Positions 53,255 to 63,271 are shown, counted from the stretch's first letter. The stretch: 64,000 nt of DNA from Enterobacter wuhouensis (GCF_004331265.1 NZ_SJOO01000002.1:620001-684000); one strand, 5' to 3'. Numbers and translations: made by a program. The notes: generated from the letters alone by a model not told the origin.

Positions 53255-54130
53255 TCAGAAGAAAATCCAGTCCCAGACCGCGCGGGCAACCGACACCACC
53301 GCATCACGCACGGAGCGAACCACCGCTTTCAGCGGCGCGGGCAGGAATGATGATGACTCGGCTGTATCGAACACCCGGCCCACCGCCTCACCGAAGTCGT
53401 CACGGGCCTGCGACTTTACCGGCTCCGTACAGAGCCTCCCTTGCAGTTGTGTCGCCACCGGGCTGGTGGCGCGGTCCGGCAGACAGCGCATCATGGTTGC
53501 CACCATCTCCTCCACACCCCAGCCGCTACAGGCGGAGACCATGCAGACCGGGTGATGCGGGTTAAACATTGACGTAATGGCGGCCTGCTTCTCCTTCAGG
53601 TTTTCCTGTTGCTGTGCTGAAGGGGTACTGGTTCGGGTATCCCATTCGTGGCTGGGTTCGATTTTGTCGGCCTGGTTAATTACAAACAACACCTGCTGCC
53701 GGTAAGACTGCATCACACCGTGCCAGAACTGTTCGTCCACCGACAGCGCCCGGTCATCGGCCTTGATGAGCCACAGCACCAGGTCCAGCTCTGGCAGCAT
53801 ACGCCGGTACAGGGCGCGGTATTCCTGGTCTCGTTGCCCGTTTTCGCCCACACCCGGCAAATCAACAATCACCAGACTGTGACGACCACTGCGCAGCCGA
53901 AAACGCAGTACGTCACGGGTACAGGCGTTCACATCGCTGACAGGAGAAACCTTGCCCCGGAAGAGTTCATTACAGAGCGAGGATTTACCGGCACCACTTT
54001 TACCCATGATGCCAATCACCGGCTCGTAGTGGGTGAGGTTCTGAATGCGTTCAAGAATAAGCTGGCGAAGCGTATCGGGAAGCGACGCCAGCGGTTGTTC
54101 CAGGGCCTGAAGGCCGCGAGGTTTAGTCAT
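53255..54130 (-). CDS. YeeP/YkfA-like GTPase
   Basis: 291 residues: G1 GKSGAGKS (43–50), G3 DLPGVG, G4 NQADK (unlike the usual NKxD). The C-terminal 40 residues are a hydrophobic/Arg-rich tail (SVRDAVVSVARAVWDWIFF) that could touch a membrane. Dynamin-like/Era-like family member found in all CP4-type islands. Start is behind an attenuator-like stem. Confidence 0.9.
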   Translation of the reverse strand: MTKPRGLQALEQPLASLPDTLRQLILERIQNLTHYEPVIGIMGKSGAGKSSLCNELFRGKVSPVSDVNACTRDVLRFRLRSGRHSLVIVDLPGVGENGQRDQEYRALYRRMLPELDLVLWLIKADDRALSVDEQFWHGVMQSYRQQVLFVINQADKIEPSHEWDTRTSTPSAQQQENLKEKQAAITSMFNPHHPVCMVSACSGWGVEEMVATMMRCLPDRATSPVATQLQGRLCTEPVKSQARDDFGEAVGRVFDTAESSSFLPAPLKAVVRSVRDAVVSVARAVWDWIFF

Positions 54131-54149
54131 ACAGGGTTCTCAGCGTGAA

Positions 54150-54190
54150 AAATAAAAATCCCCGCACACCGGTAAAGGAGGCGGGGGATT
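54150..54190 (-). terminator. Attenuator-like stem before the GTPase gene
   Basis: On the minus strand AATCCCCCGC…GCGGGGATT with a 15-nt loop precedes a run of T. It ends 20 bp before the GTPase start codon, so it lies in the leader of that gene or ends read-through from upstream. Confidence 0.7.
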
Positions 54191-54367
54191 CACGGAGATA
54201 ATATCTGTCTGAAATTATTTGGATTGTAACAGGTTAAAGGACGAAAGGCTCTCCGTCTTAGTGAGCGAACGTAATGATGTGGGACCGATGATGAGCAGCA
54301 CACCTGCGACATCAGATGCCAACACACCATTTCAACGTTCATCCAGTAAATTAAAGAGAGAGCCTTT

Positions 54368-54637
54368 ATGAATCCTTATTCTCCCTCCATCGTCTCCGTC
54401 AATTCGACTGACACGACAAATACACGCGACTTTCTGCAACAGGCCGTTGATACGGATGCACTGCTGGTAAGGAAGTCGGCACTGAACGGTGGATTTTCGG
54501 ATGAGAGCAAACTGGTTGCACCGGTGGAATTTCTGGTGACGGGCAACCTGTCAGCATGTACAGAGGTTTTTCAGGCCCATGCCCTCCCGGCTGTCATGAT
54601 GTCGTTGAACCGGATCGCATTACAACCTGAGCAATAG
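54368..54637 (+). CDS. Small uncharacterised island protein
   Basis: 89 residues, MNPYSPSIVSVNSTDTTNTRDFLQQAVDTDALLVRK…, AGAGAG upstream of the ATG. No signal peptide or membrane segment. On the opposite strand to its neighbours. Not recognised. Confidence 0.5.
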   Translation: MNPYSPSIVSVNSTDTTNTRDFLQQAVDTDALLVRKSALNGGFSDESKLVAPVEFLVTGNLSACTEVFQAHALPAVMMSLNRIALQPEQ

Positions 54638-55061
54638 AACAAACATTCTCAACGCATTAGTCAGTCTGATCACTGTCCATTTCCAGAATGGAAAGTATCC
54701 GTATCCGGGTCGTGCTTACCTCCTGGTATTGAGGCATGTATACAAGGGGAGTCTGACATTTCCTTTCTTCTGGCGAAAACAAATAAGCCCCGTTTAAGTG
54801 AATAATAAGAAATGATGAAAACCTGAAAATGTCGTCAATTTTTCCCATGCTCAGTCACATCCTGTTTCTGACATAAGGGGTATGGACCGTAGAAGAGGCT
54901 GTTCACCCCTTATGATAGCAAAAGGTTAATACCCTGCCAAATCAACATCATACATGCTGTTCTGACTAGCTTTAAAATATTTTATGTTCCATATAAGAGC
55001 ATCTGCTTAACTGCCAGGCGGGATAGCCTTATTACATGCTACAATTTTTCATCAGTCACCC
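54638..55061. other. Non-coding region with a 10-bp inverted repeat
   Basis: CATAAGGGGT (54872–54881) and ACCCCTTATG (54905–54914) are perfect inverted repeats 23 bp apart. The 63-codon open frame 54657–54848 (minus) has no good Shine-Dalgarno and I do not support it. The 3' end of the fimbrial operon transcript runs into this region. Confidence 0.5.
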
Positions 55062-56009
55062 TTAATTGGGCGCAATCGTAGCATAGACTGTCGTTTTGTA
55101 ATCGCCGGGCTGTGGTTTTTCATTGTTGTATGATGATAATTTAAAATCGATACTCCCTGTGCTGTTCCCGGTACTGTCCATTGTTAACTCTTTGTTATTC
55201 GAGCCATCAAGTTTAAAACCGTCTGCACACAACCTGAGCGCCTGACTGACATCTCCCTGTTTTTGGGCAGACAGGCATCCTTCGGTGTCAATTGCACCCG
55301 TACCACTGAGCGATAACGTTGCACTTGTTGTTCCCTCGCATGATGCACTGAAGGATGCACTGCGGTGAATGCCGTTAATAAAACTGGCTGCATCTCCGGT
55401 AAAGTTTATGGCCGGGTCAGGCACAGATAAAGTACATGACGGCGTTGTGTAAAGCGTTCCCGTTGATATCTGTCCATTGATGACATATGCACTGGTGCTT
55501 CCCCAGTGGAAGTTCACATAAAAAACATATCGACCATCCATCACGATATTGCTGTGGCTTTCATTCGTCAGCGTCGCCCTGCAGGCAATCGCATAGGAGA
55601 CAATTTTGGCCGGTTCCGGGAGGTTGTAGCTGTTATTTGTTTTTACCCCTTTCAGGGATACGACGATTGTATCTTTTTTTCCGTCTTCAGTTGTGTAGTC
55701 AAAAGTACAGTTGTTCACAATCCTGAGCCCGGTCGCGGGAAGCCACGATCCACCACTACTGTTGTTCACTATAATAGACTCGACTTTTTCCTTTGTTGAG
55801 ATGGGGGTGGTCGGGGCTCTCCAGTAAACCGTCCCTGTGGTTCCCTTCACATCCATCGCGCTGACAAGTTCATTACTTGCCATAAGTCGGGCATCATCTG
55901 CTCCTGCAAGACACAGGTTCGGGGACATCAGCACCATATACATCAGCGCGGGCAAGACAAATTTAAATGAATGTCCGGTACGATGGTGGACAGGAATGCA
56001 TTCTGCCAT
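55062..56009 (-). CDS. Fimbrial tip adhesin (two-domain)
   Basis: 315 residues. Signal peptide ends near LCLAGA; an N-terminal lectin-like domain to about residue 190, then a pilin domain (GTLYTTPSCTLSVPDPAINFTGD…) ending YKTTVYATIAPN, a typical donor strand-ready C-terminus. Last gene of the operon, the usual adhesin place. Receptor unknown. Confidence 0.85.
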   Translation of the reverse strand: MAECIPVHHRTGHSFKFVLPALMYMVLMSPNLCLAGADDARLMASNELVSAMDVKGTTGTVYWRAPTTPISTKEKVESIIVNNSSGGSWLPATGLRIVNNCTFDYTTEDGKKDTIVVSLKGVKTNNSYNLPEPAKIVSYAIACRATLTNESHSNIVMDGRYVFYVNFHWGSTSAYVINGQISTGTLYTTPSCTLSVPDPAINFTGDAASFINGIHRSASFSASCEGTTSATLSLSGTGAIDTEGCLSAQKQGDVSQALRLCADGFKLDGSNNKELTMDSTGNSTGSIDFKLSSYNNEKPQPGDYKTTVYATIAPN

Positions 56010-56273
56010 ATCTTTCTCTCAAATTATTGCTGCTTTCAACTGAGTGGTCAGCAACCAGGACAGGATGAGCTCTTTGAATACTCAGCCAGGCCCGGATGCA
56101 GAAGTGGCCTCACCATTTTTAATGGCCACAACGTCCGGAGTAGTTCACGACTTCACTTTCAGGCAGAGCGCATGAGCACTGAGTGTTGTGCCTGCTCTGT
56201 ACTGGTTTCAGAACCAAACTACGTTACACTTAAAGTCATCCAGGCACTGAGCGTACAGTCAGCGAACTTGCTT
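56010..56273. other. Gap between minor pilin and adhesin genes
   Basis: 264 bp without open frame inside an otherwise tight operon. It could be the trace of a deleted subunit gene; I see no clear homology in it. Confidence 0.4.
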
Positions 56274-56828
56274 CTACTGATAATTAAATTTCATATTCAC
56301 GACGGTACTGAAGGCACCGGCCGTGACTTTGTCTTTCGTACCGACATACGCAGCCTGATAGGTCAGCGTATTATCCTGTGAGGGGGTGAGGGTACTGGTT
56401 TCAGTTTCAGTTCCCTGAGGATTGAATAACCCTGTTTTGTCCGTTTTATAAAAATAGAGTGCCACCCCGTCAGCCCCGTCCGTGAGTGAATTCTTAAATG
56501 CGCCGGTATTTTCATCATCAGCATTACCTGACGCTGTGACCAGAACCGTCGTCACCGATGCGCCACAGTCCTTCAGCACAATATCAATATCTTTAGTGCC
56601 ACCCGTTTTGCCTTTTCCCTGTATATCGCGGTCTGCAATATCCGGTAATGTCACTTTTTTATTCGCGGAATCGCTGTCAATTGTGCAGGTACTGGCCTTT
56701 ACGGTACCGGTAATCGTAATCGTTGCGGTATCACTTGCTGCACGAACAACACCGGACAGGCATGCCGTGAGCAGTAAGGCCAGCCCCGCAGTTTTCAGCG
56801 CGTGAATATGATTAATATGCTTTTCCAA
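56274..56828 (-). CDS. Minor fimbrial subunit
   Basis: 184 residues from a TTG start with AAGGAT 8 bases upstream. Signal peptide with VVRA cleavage site, type 1 pilin fold with two cysteines (STCTIDS and KDCGAS), C-terminal penultimate Tyr (MKFNYQ) for chaperone binding. 45 bp after the usher gene. Confidence 0.88.
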   Translation of the reverse strand: MEKHINHIHALKTAGLALLLTACLSGVVRAASDTATITITGTVKASTCTIDSDSANKKVTLPDIADRDIQGKGKTGGTKDIDIVLKDCGASVTTVLVTASGNADDENTGAFKNSLTDGADGVALYFYKTDKTGLFNPQGTETETSTLTPSQDNTLTYQAAYVGTKDKVTAGAFSTVVNMKFNYQ

Positions 56829-56872
56829 AACGTTATCCTTTATAGTGTGCTGTTAAAGAAATTAATTTATTG

Positions 56873-59497
56873 TCAGAAACAATCGTTTTTTATACGAATA
56901 TAGGGGTGTTTTTCAGCATCAGAAGGTAGCCTGTAATGACCTGTACACTGACTGATTTTTCCGTCTCCCCACACCGCTTTTACCGTGCCCTCACCGTTTA
57001 TCCCTGACAGGTACACCATCCCCTCATCCCCGACAATTCCACTTTGCTCTCCGGCTGTCACTACGGTTCCGAAAGGGAGGGGGGTCCCGTTATGCGTCAG
57101 CGTCAGCAGTACCCGGCTTCCTGTGTGACCTTTGAAGCGTACCCTGACCACTGCCCCCCGGGTTGGCACGACTTTTACCACCGTATTCTCCACATCGGTC
57201 TGGTCATCCAGTGTGGATGCATCCAGTGCTATCCGGTTTTCGCGGTACACAGACGCATAAGGTTTGACCGCGTATCCACGCCAGTCCGTATAAATGCCGG
57301 TTTCATTTTCCACTGACACGCCCGACACGCCGGGAGCAGCAATCAGAACGCTGGTTTCACCGAGTGGTTGCCCCAGCGTAACGCCTTCACTGTGTGCAAC
57401 AGCGCTGCCATTGACTCCGTAGCTGGTCTGGCGATAAGCCCGACTGTAGCTGTATCCGGCATTTACGTTTCCGTATCCGCCCTGATAATCCGCACTTAAG
57501 TTGCCACTTTCTCCCTCGCTGTGAGAGTAACCCTGAGTAACATTCCAGCTGAGATTATCCTGCTGCAGGGCCGTGCCACTCAGTCCTGCCTGATGACTTA
57601 CCCGACCTTCACTGTCTCTTGCCGCCATATAAGTTGCACGCAGTGAGTGATGTACACCGCTGTCGCCCGCCATGAATGTATCGAGCGGGACAGACACGGA
57701 GAGCGAAAACGTTTTGTCTGCGCCGGACTGACTGCTGCTTTTGCTGTAACCGTATGACAGACTGTAACTGATGTTGCCTGCTGTGCTGCTGAATCCCGCC
57801 TGAAGGGAATCATCCCGGCCCGTGGTGTTCCAGTACGTCTGTCTGACACCCGTCAGGTAAACGGAACCCAGTTGCCCCAGCCGTTGTGAAATACTGGCCT
57901 GCGTTTTCGCCCGCCGGGTATTGTAAAGGTTGTAGTAATCGGTCCATGGTCGTTTCACCGGATTTCCCTCTGCATCAACGGTATCGGTATCGTATCTCCA
58001 CCCCTCCATGCCCTTAAGGGCAGTCTCATCCAGAGAGTGGAAACCCTGGGTGGAATATCGATAGCCGGTCAGCTGGAACGTGGTTCCCAAAGAGTTCAGG
58101 GTACGGGCATAAAGAAAACGCACGGACTGACCCTGATGATGGCTCCCGTCAGCAAGCGTACTGTCGGCCTGTGTGATATCAGCTGAAAACGCCCCAATCA
58201 TGCCGAGGTTAAGCCCTGCCCCCGCCAGCACGGACTGATACTTCTCCGCATACTGTATTCCGCCATAAGCTGTCACGTTATGAGGCAACCCCCATATCAG
58301 CGTGCCCTGAACAAACTCAGGACTGTCATAGCGGCTACTGAAAGACTGATACCGTCCGGCAGCCAGGGCATATTTGAATCGCCCCTCTCGCTGGAGAACA
58401 GGAACGGAGGAATACGGGACACTGAATACCCGGGTGTGTCCATCCGCCTCCGTCACTGAAACCTCGAGGTCTCCACTGGAATAAACAGGGTACAAATCGT
58501 CAATAGCAAACTCGCCCGGTGAAACAAACGTCTGATACACCGTATATCCGTTCTGGCGTATGGTGACTTTAGCATTGGAGGTTGCTGTTCCGCGTATGAC
58601 AGGAGCAAACCCACGAACACTGTCAGGAAACATGCTGTCGTCCGTCTGAAGCTGAATGCCACGGACCCCCAGAGAATCGAACACATCGCTGCCGGTTGTA
58701 CTGTCTCCCAGGATGACTTCGCTGTTCAACGCAATAATATCCCGTTCGATATAGGTCTTGATGCGCTGCCACCGGCGGTATTTGTAATAATGGCTGTCGT
58801 ACTCACTCCAGGTCCGGTAGTCACGCAAACGCCATGCTCCCAGATTCAATCCGGCGTTCAGGTTGAGGTAATGACTGCCGCTATCACCATACCGACCGTG
58901 ACTTTGATTACCACTGAAGCTGTAGTTCAGAAGTGCAGCATTTATTCCTTCATCCCATCTTTCCGGCGGGATATATCCATGGGCACTGGACTGCATCGCA
59001 GCCTGAGGCACACTGATATCGAGTCGCATTGTCTGAAAGTTAAATGCGGTATAAGCTTCAGGAATATATTTCCCGGGTGCAAGACATTGCTCATCGCCTG
59101 CTGCCATTATGTCCGGAAACGCACGGGTTTTTATTCCCAGGGATTCAAGGTCATGACGGGTCAGGCAGGGCATCAGCCCGGTATTATCGTGGAAATACGA
59201 ATGCACATCTTTTTTTTCATTAGATGACGCCTGCAGCCCGGACGTATCAATAAATCTGAGCTGCCTGTTAAGAGCCTGCTTACCATTAACATAGATATCA
59301 GTCTGGTAAACACCCGGCAACTGGGCGCCCTCCCGCTGAAAACGGGATAAATCTGCGACGCTGCGGATGTCCGATGAAATAAGTTCTGGCGCGAAATAGA
59401 GTTCAGCATAAACCGGCGACGTTATACCTGCCATAGCCAGCGCAATGCAGACAGACAGGGATGACCTGCGGCTGAAGTATTGTTTTATTATTTTCAT
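56873..59497 (-). CDS. Outer-membrane usher
   Basis: 874 residues with signal peptide (VCIALAMAGITSPVYA). PapC/FimD family: N-terminal domain LYFAPELISSDIRSVADLSRF, beta-barrel with RGFAPVIRGTATSNAKVTI and DLYPVYSSGDLEVSVTEADG (plug region), C-terminal domain ending IRIKNDCF. Secretes and assembles the pilins in the outer membrane. Confidence 0.96.
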   Translation of the reverse strand: MKIIKQYFSRRSSLSVCIALAMAGITSPVYAELYFAPELISSDIRSVADLSRFQREGAQLPGVYQTDIYVNGKQALNRQLRFIDTSGLQASSNEKKDVHSYFHDNTGLMPCLTRHDLESLGIKTRAFPDIMAAGDEQCLAPGKYIPEAYTAFNFQTMRLDISVPQAAMQSSAHGYIPPERWDEGINAALLNYSFSGNQSHGRYGDSGSHYLNLNAGLNLGAWRLRDYRTWSEYDSHYYKYRRWQRIKTYIERDIIALNSEVILGDSTTGSDVFDSLGVRGIQLQTDDSMFPDSVRGFAPVIRGTATSNAKVTIRQNGYTVYQTFVSPGEFAIDDLYPVYSSGDLEVSVTEADGHTRVFSVPYSSVPVLQREGRFKYALAAGRYQSFSSRYDSPEFVQGTLIWGLPHNVTAYGGIQYAEKYQSVLAGAGLNLGMIGAFSADITQADSTLADGSHHQGQSVRFLYARTLNSLGTTFQLTGYRYSTQGFHSLDETALKGMEGWRYDTDTVDAEGNPVKRPWTDYYNLYNTRRAKTQASISQRLGQLGSVYLTGVRQTYWNTTGRDDSLQAGFSSTAGNISYSLSYGYSKSSSQSGADKTFSLSVSVPLDTFMAGDSGVHHSLRATYMAARDSEGRVSHQAGLSGTALQQDNLSWNVTQGYSHSEGESGNLSADYQGGYGNVNAGYSYSRAYRQTSYGVNGSAVAHSEGVTLGQPLGETSVLIAAPGVSGVSVENETGIYTDWRGYAVKPYASVYRENRIALDASTLDDQTDVENTVVKVVPTRGAVVRVRFKGHTGSRVLLTLTHNGTPLPFGTVVTAGEQSGIVGDEGMVYLSGINGEGTVKAVWGDGKISQCTGHYRLPSDAEKHPYIRIKNDCF

Positions 59498-59551
59498 TCT
59501 GGCTGGACTCTTTCACTCATATCACTGCCTCCCGGGCATGGGCGGAGAGGG

Positions 59552-60253
59552 TTACCTGACCACGGCATGCATTACCGGTGTGACGGCACCATAATCATTA
59601 ATGTTTCGATATGAAATTGTATTATCGGTCGTGGCAGGAAGCGGCATCCTGATGCTCCCTCGGGGAGCCACCATGGTGTCCGGCAACTTGTGCCCTCCGA
59701 TATTTATCTGTGCAAGCGTGATATAATATGGCGTCGGGTTAACCACCTCCAGCGACTTACCGTCCCGGCGAAAACTCAGGGCAGACGGCGCCTTATCTAC
59801 GGAAGGGGTGAGTCCTTCAGGGCGAACGAAAAGCTTGATGCGGGTAATTGCTGCCAGCATCAGTAAATTTTTATTCTCGCCATCTTTTTTATCCATTGCA
59901 GGTATTGCTTTAGTATTAAAGTAATAAAGTGTTTCCCGGTCAGCCTTTACGGGGACACCGACATACATCAGGCGAAGAGTATTTTCATTACCCGGGCCGC
60001 TGACATACAACGGAGGTGTAACGATAAAGTCTGCTGTTTTTCGGCCGTCAGACTGCTCTGTCCAGGACTGCACCATAAAGCTGGATTTTGGTGACGTATT
60101 TCTCACTGAAACGGCCACTTGTTTTTGTCCTGCGGGATAAACAATCCGCGTACCATCCAGGGTGATGCCTCCGGCAAAAGCCAGAAACGGCGTTATCATT
60201 ACTGACGAAGCCAGTGCTGCGTAAACGAACTGACGAGATAAAAAACCAGGCAT
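59552..60253 (-). CDS. Periplasmic fimbrial chaperone
   Basis: 233 residues; signal peptide to about FAGG; PapD-like immunoglobulin fold with GTRIVYPAGQKQVAVSVRN, the conserved R in NTLRLMYVG and NPTPYYITLAQINIGG. FGS-type short F1–G1 loop. GGAG precedes the ATG. Second gene of the operon, after a strong hairpin. Confidence 0.95.
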   Translation of the reverse strand: MPGFLSRQFVYAALASSVMITPFLAFAGGITLDGTRIVYPAGQKQVAVSVRNTSPKSSFMVQSWTEQSDGRKTADFIVTPPLYVSGPGNENTLRLMYVGVPVKADRETLYYFNTKAIPAMDKKDGENKNLLMLAAITRIKLFVRPEGLTPSVDKAPSALSFRRDGKSLEVVNPTPYYITLAQINIGGHKLPDTMVAPRGSIRMPLPATTDNTISYRNINDYGAVTPVMHAVVR

Positions 60254-60278
60254 AGATGCTCCGCGACTGAAAAATGAT

Positions 60279-60304
60279 GTCCCTGCCTGCAGACAGGCAG
60301 GGAC
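60279..60304 (-). promoter_or_regulatory. 11-bp perfect stem-loop between major pilin and chaperone genes
   Basis: GTCCCTGCCTG / CAGGCAGGGAC with a 4-nt loop, 5 bp after the pilin stop. No T-run follows on either strand. Likely an mRNA processing or stabilising element that keeps pilin levels high. Confidence 0.85.
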
Positions 60305-60309
60305 AGTGA

Positions 60310-60921
60310 TTACTGATAGTTCATCAGAAACTCAATACTGGAATTAGCCGAGCCGGCAACCGCACCATCTGCAGTGGCGACGTACTCTGCACTGAAGGGG
60401 ATTTCGTTATATCCATCGGTGATTTTTTGTGCTGTACTGGCTGTGCTGCCGTCAACCTTCAGCGATTTTCCGTTCTGGAGGATTTGGATCCCTACATTCC
60501 GGGCAGTGTTCGTGGTATCCCCTGCGCCGTCGGCTGCAGCCTGAAGCGCCAGAGTGGAATCGTCCCCTGTCGTTGTTCCTTTGAACGTTACAGAAGCCGC
60601 GGTATAGTTTGCCGCTTTGGTCGGGTCATCTTTATCGGTCGATGCCAGCTTACAGCCAACCAGTTTTATGACAAACGGAACTGCAGAGCTTGTATCACCT
60701 TTGGTGACCAGGCGATTTGTCGGCACCTGCCCCAGGCGGACCGTCAGTCCATCGGTATCGTTGTCCACAGCGCAAGGAGACGCTTTGATGGAGCCGGTAA
60801 AGTTAATTTTACCGCCATCGACAGTGATAGGATTTGGCGTGGTCGTATCTTCTGCTGCGAAAGAAGCAAATGCCGCCGACAGCAATACCGGCATAAGTGA
60901 GGCCATAATAATTTTTTTCAT
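60310..60921 (-). CDS. Major fimbrial subunit
   Basis: 203 residues from ATG 60921 (MKKIIMASLMPVLLSAAFASFA signal peptide). Two cysteines (ASPCAVD and VGCKLAS), end SIEFLMNYQ with the chaperone-binding penultimate Tyr. First gene of the operon. Confidence 0.93.
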   Translation of the reverse strand: MKKIIMASLMPVLLSAAFASFAAEDTTTPNPITVDGGKINFTGSIKASPCAVDNDTDGLTVRLGQVPTNRLVTKGDTSSAVPFVIKLVGCKLASTDKDDPTKAANYTAASVTFKGTTTGDDSTLALQAAADGAGDTTNTARNVGIQILQNGKSLKVDGSTASTAQKITDGYNEIPFSAEYVATADGAVAGSANSSIEFLMNYQ

Positions 60922-61027
60922 GCTATTACCTTTTTCCTGCAATAAAACCACACGCTGATTGCAACGTGCAGCACCTGTGAAGTATCAGAACACTAAATCA
61001 CGTCCTGATATTCAGCTTAAAAACTTT

Positions 61028-61573
61028 TCAATAATCCATAGTTGTTAAAGTAATCAGGTTCTCCAGTTTTTTCAGTCCCATTTTTACGGCGATTCTCTTT
61101 CGATATCCATATACCGTTTTAGGATGCTTACCCAGTGATCTGGCTATTATGCTTATACTTTTCCCCGCCATAAATCCGTCCAGGATAACCACTTCAACCC
61201 AGGACAAACAAGGTAGACGAGACATACTGGAGATTAATCCTTTTATTCCGTTAAGACTGGACAACCATTCGACCGAGAAGTCTAGTGTTCTGTCTGCTTC
61301 AATGACCGTTGAAACAAACCAAAAATGGTGATAATAGAAAATAGCGAGCGGGAGAAGTTTTTTACTTGACACAAGAACACATTTTCCCCAGCAATGCTCA
61401 AGAGCAAAATCGTATGTCGATATTGGGTTAAGTATGCGCTCATCAAAGTCTATAAATTTATAGTCAGTATAACTTTCCCGGATTTTCAGTTGTCTGGCGA
61501 TTTCTCTGGTTCCGAAGGTAAAACACAGCTGACGCAATGAGGCTTGCTTCTCTACTTCAGGAACACTGTCCAT
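61028..61573 (-). CDS. LuxR-type regulator of the fimbrial operon
   Basis: 181 residues from ATG 61573 (GGAAAG upstream); a GTG at 61606 is an alternative. C-terminal helix-turn-helix MAGKSISIIARSLGKHPKTVYGYRKRIAVKMGLKK; N-terminal domain unrecognised. Upstream lie the ATCGATCGAT site and a 16-bp palindrome. 106 bp before the pilin gene on the same strand. Confidence 0.85.
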   Translation of the reverse strand: MDSVPEVEKQASLRQLCFTFGTREIARQLKIRESYTDYKFIDFDERILNPISTYDFALEHCWGKCVLVSSKKLLPLAIFYYHHFWFVSTVIEADRTLDFSVEWLSSLNGIKGLISSMSRLPCLSWVEVVILDGFMAGKSISIIARSLGKHPKTVYGYRKRIAVKMGLKKLENLITLTTMDY

Positions 61574-62339
61574 ATCTCTTTCCATGAGAAGATGTCTATC
61601 TTTCACTGAGTTACAACCTAATCATCATCTGTTTTCTGATGCGGCGTATTTTTACACACTAACAAACGATCGTCAAAACTGATCAAGAGCAATTAACCAA
61701 TAGTCAATAGCTATCAAAAATAACGATATCGATCGATTATCTGAATAACCAAATGAGGGTATTAAATAAAAAACCTTACAAAACATATAAGTAATATAAG
61801 TTTCTATAGAAACTATTTTTCTTTTAACAAAATTTGATTTTCATATAAATTTTAACTAGACACATTTTGTTTCACTTTCGCAGGTTGTACATAGCGATTA
61901 TAAACGAACCATAAACGTTAACCTTCACCAAGATTAATTTCCATTTAGCTCAAGCAAAACCGGATGATTGTCAAATAGTTTTTAGAAGACAATATCAAGA
62001 GTTTTCTTTCAGCGGATCCGAAAAGTCACTTCTATCTTCCATGATAAAATCTGTTCTATACCCATCATATCCGGGTACTAAATTGATACTGGAGAAGATC
62101 GAATAAATTAAAAAGAATGCCTTAGTAAAAAGAATATTCTTACTTAGTCTCCATGCAAAATTTCAAGACTATCCTTATGAAAGATTAATTGTCCGTTAGA
62201 TGTAACTCGGTTAACAATTCACGTTCGTTAAGGTCTGATGACATTTTTTGCGCATTGCACTAAAAAGACAGCAGGTTCGATCTCAGTTTTACTTTATTGG
62301 TTTAGAATCCGGCTCAGGTTTTCTGATTTTAATAAGGGG
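61574..62339. promoter_or_regulatory. AT-rich control region upstream of the fimbrial regulator
   Basis: About 760 bp with no gene. It holds ATCGATCGAT (61728–61737) and a perfect 16-bp palindrome AGTTTCTATAGAAACT (61799–61814), several GATC sites and many A/T runs typical of H-NS-bound fimbrial promoters. Confidence 0.55.
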
Positions 62340-63241
62340 TTGCTCTGGCGGCGGTTGTGCTGTTTCAGATGCCATTCATGGCATGAGTAAAGGATATAGG
62401 GGTTACTTATGCTGGCTCCATGGGAAAAGTTATGGATCAGGGATTAGGTCCGGGCTTCACCAGAATAAACAATGACAATTATCAGGGGCAGGGCAGGGCA
62501 AGGGCAAGGTGCATATGGGATGGCACGTCTGCTGGCAAGCCACAAAATTGAGGCCGATGTATTCGTCTCCATCACCCCGGGACCGATGCAGATCCTCAAA
62601 GATGCCGGGCAGATAGATGAGGCGGTCCCGGTCGCCAGTATCAGCATGGTGGTCGCTTACAGCCCTGAGGATAACATGCGACGCAGTTTGAACAGGCCAG
62701 CAGTAAGAAAGACGGCTCGTGGCTGACTTGCTGGCGCAGAAAGATGTCTCATTCGGCCGCACCGATCCTTATGTCGATCCAAAAGGCCAGAATATTGTCT
62801 TCAGCCTGATGCTGGCTGAAAAGTATTACAACATGCCGGGTATCGCCGATGAGATTTTTGGCTCGCTGCAGAACTCAAGGAAGGAGGTCTGCTCGCCCGT
62901 CTGGAAAGCGGTCAGGTGGACGCAGCAGCAGGATACAAGATGAAGTTCACTCAGTTCATTTGCCGTATGTCGCGCTGCCGGATGAAATCAACCTCAGCAA
63001 TCCGGCAATGACGAAACAGTGGTATGAAACCGTCAGTTTCACCATTAAAGACAGCAATGGCCGGGATCAGGTAGTCCACACTCAACCAATGGTGCTTTAT
63101 GCGGCAGTGCTGAAAGACGCACAAGATGGTGTGGAACAGGGTCAAAAGTTCGTATCGTTTATGCAAAGCGCCGAGGGGCAGAAACTGTTCAAAGCGTTTG
63201 GCCACGCCGAACCTAAAGGAGACAGCTTATACGCCCGCTAA
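62340..63241 (+). pseudogene. Decayed extracellular solute-binding protein gene
   Basis: Fragments in three frames line up as one protein: TYAGSMGKVMDQGLGPGF (frame of 62408), MARLLASHKIEADVFVSITP (62520 on), FGRTDPYVDPKGQNIVFSLM (62750 on), LARLESGQVDAAAGY (62889 on) and LPYVALPDEINLSNPAMTKQ to the C-terminus KGDSLYAR. This is a molybdate/tungstate-type (ModA/WtpA-like) solute-binding protein. At least three frameshifts, probably four, break it. No permease or ATPase gene remains. Confidence 0.8.
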
Positions 63242-63271
63242 GAAAACCGGGCTGGGTGGCGGGATGGTTAT

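Noticed and set aside
54657..54848. 63-codon minus-strand ORF near the fimbrial operon
   Set aside because: No convincing ribosome-binding site and no recognisable motif; may be chance in AT-rich DNA.
56010..56273. A second minor pilin pseudogene in the operon gap
   Set aside because: I could not find pilin-like words in any frame, so the idea is not supported.
62248..62475. 75-codon ORF upstream of the solute-binding remnant
   Set aside because: Frame of a decayed gene; the homologous reading is in other frames.
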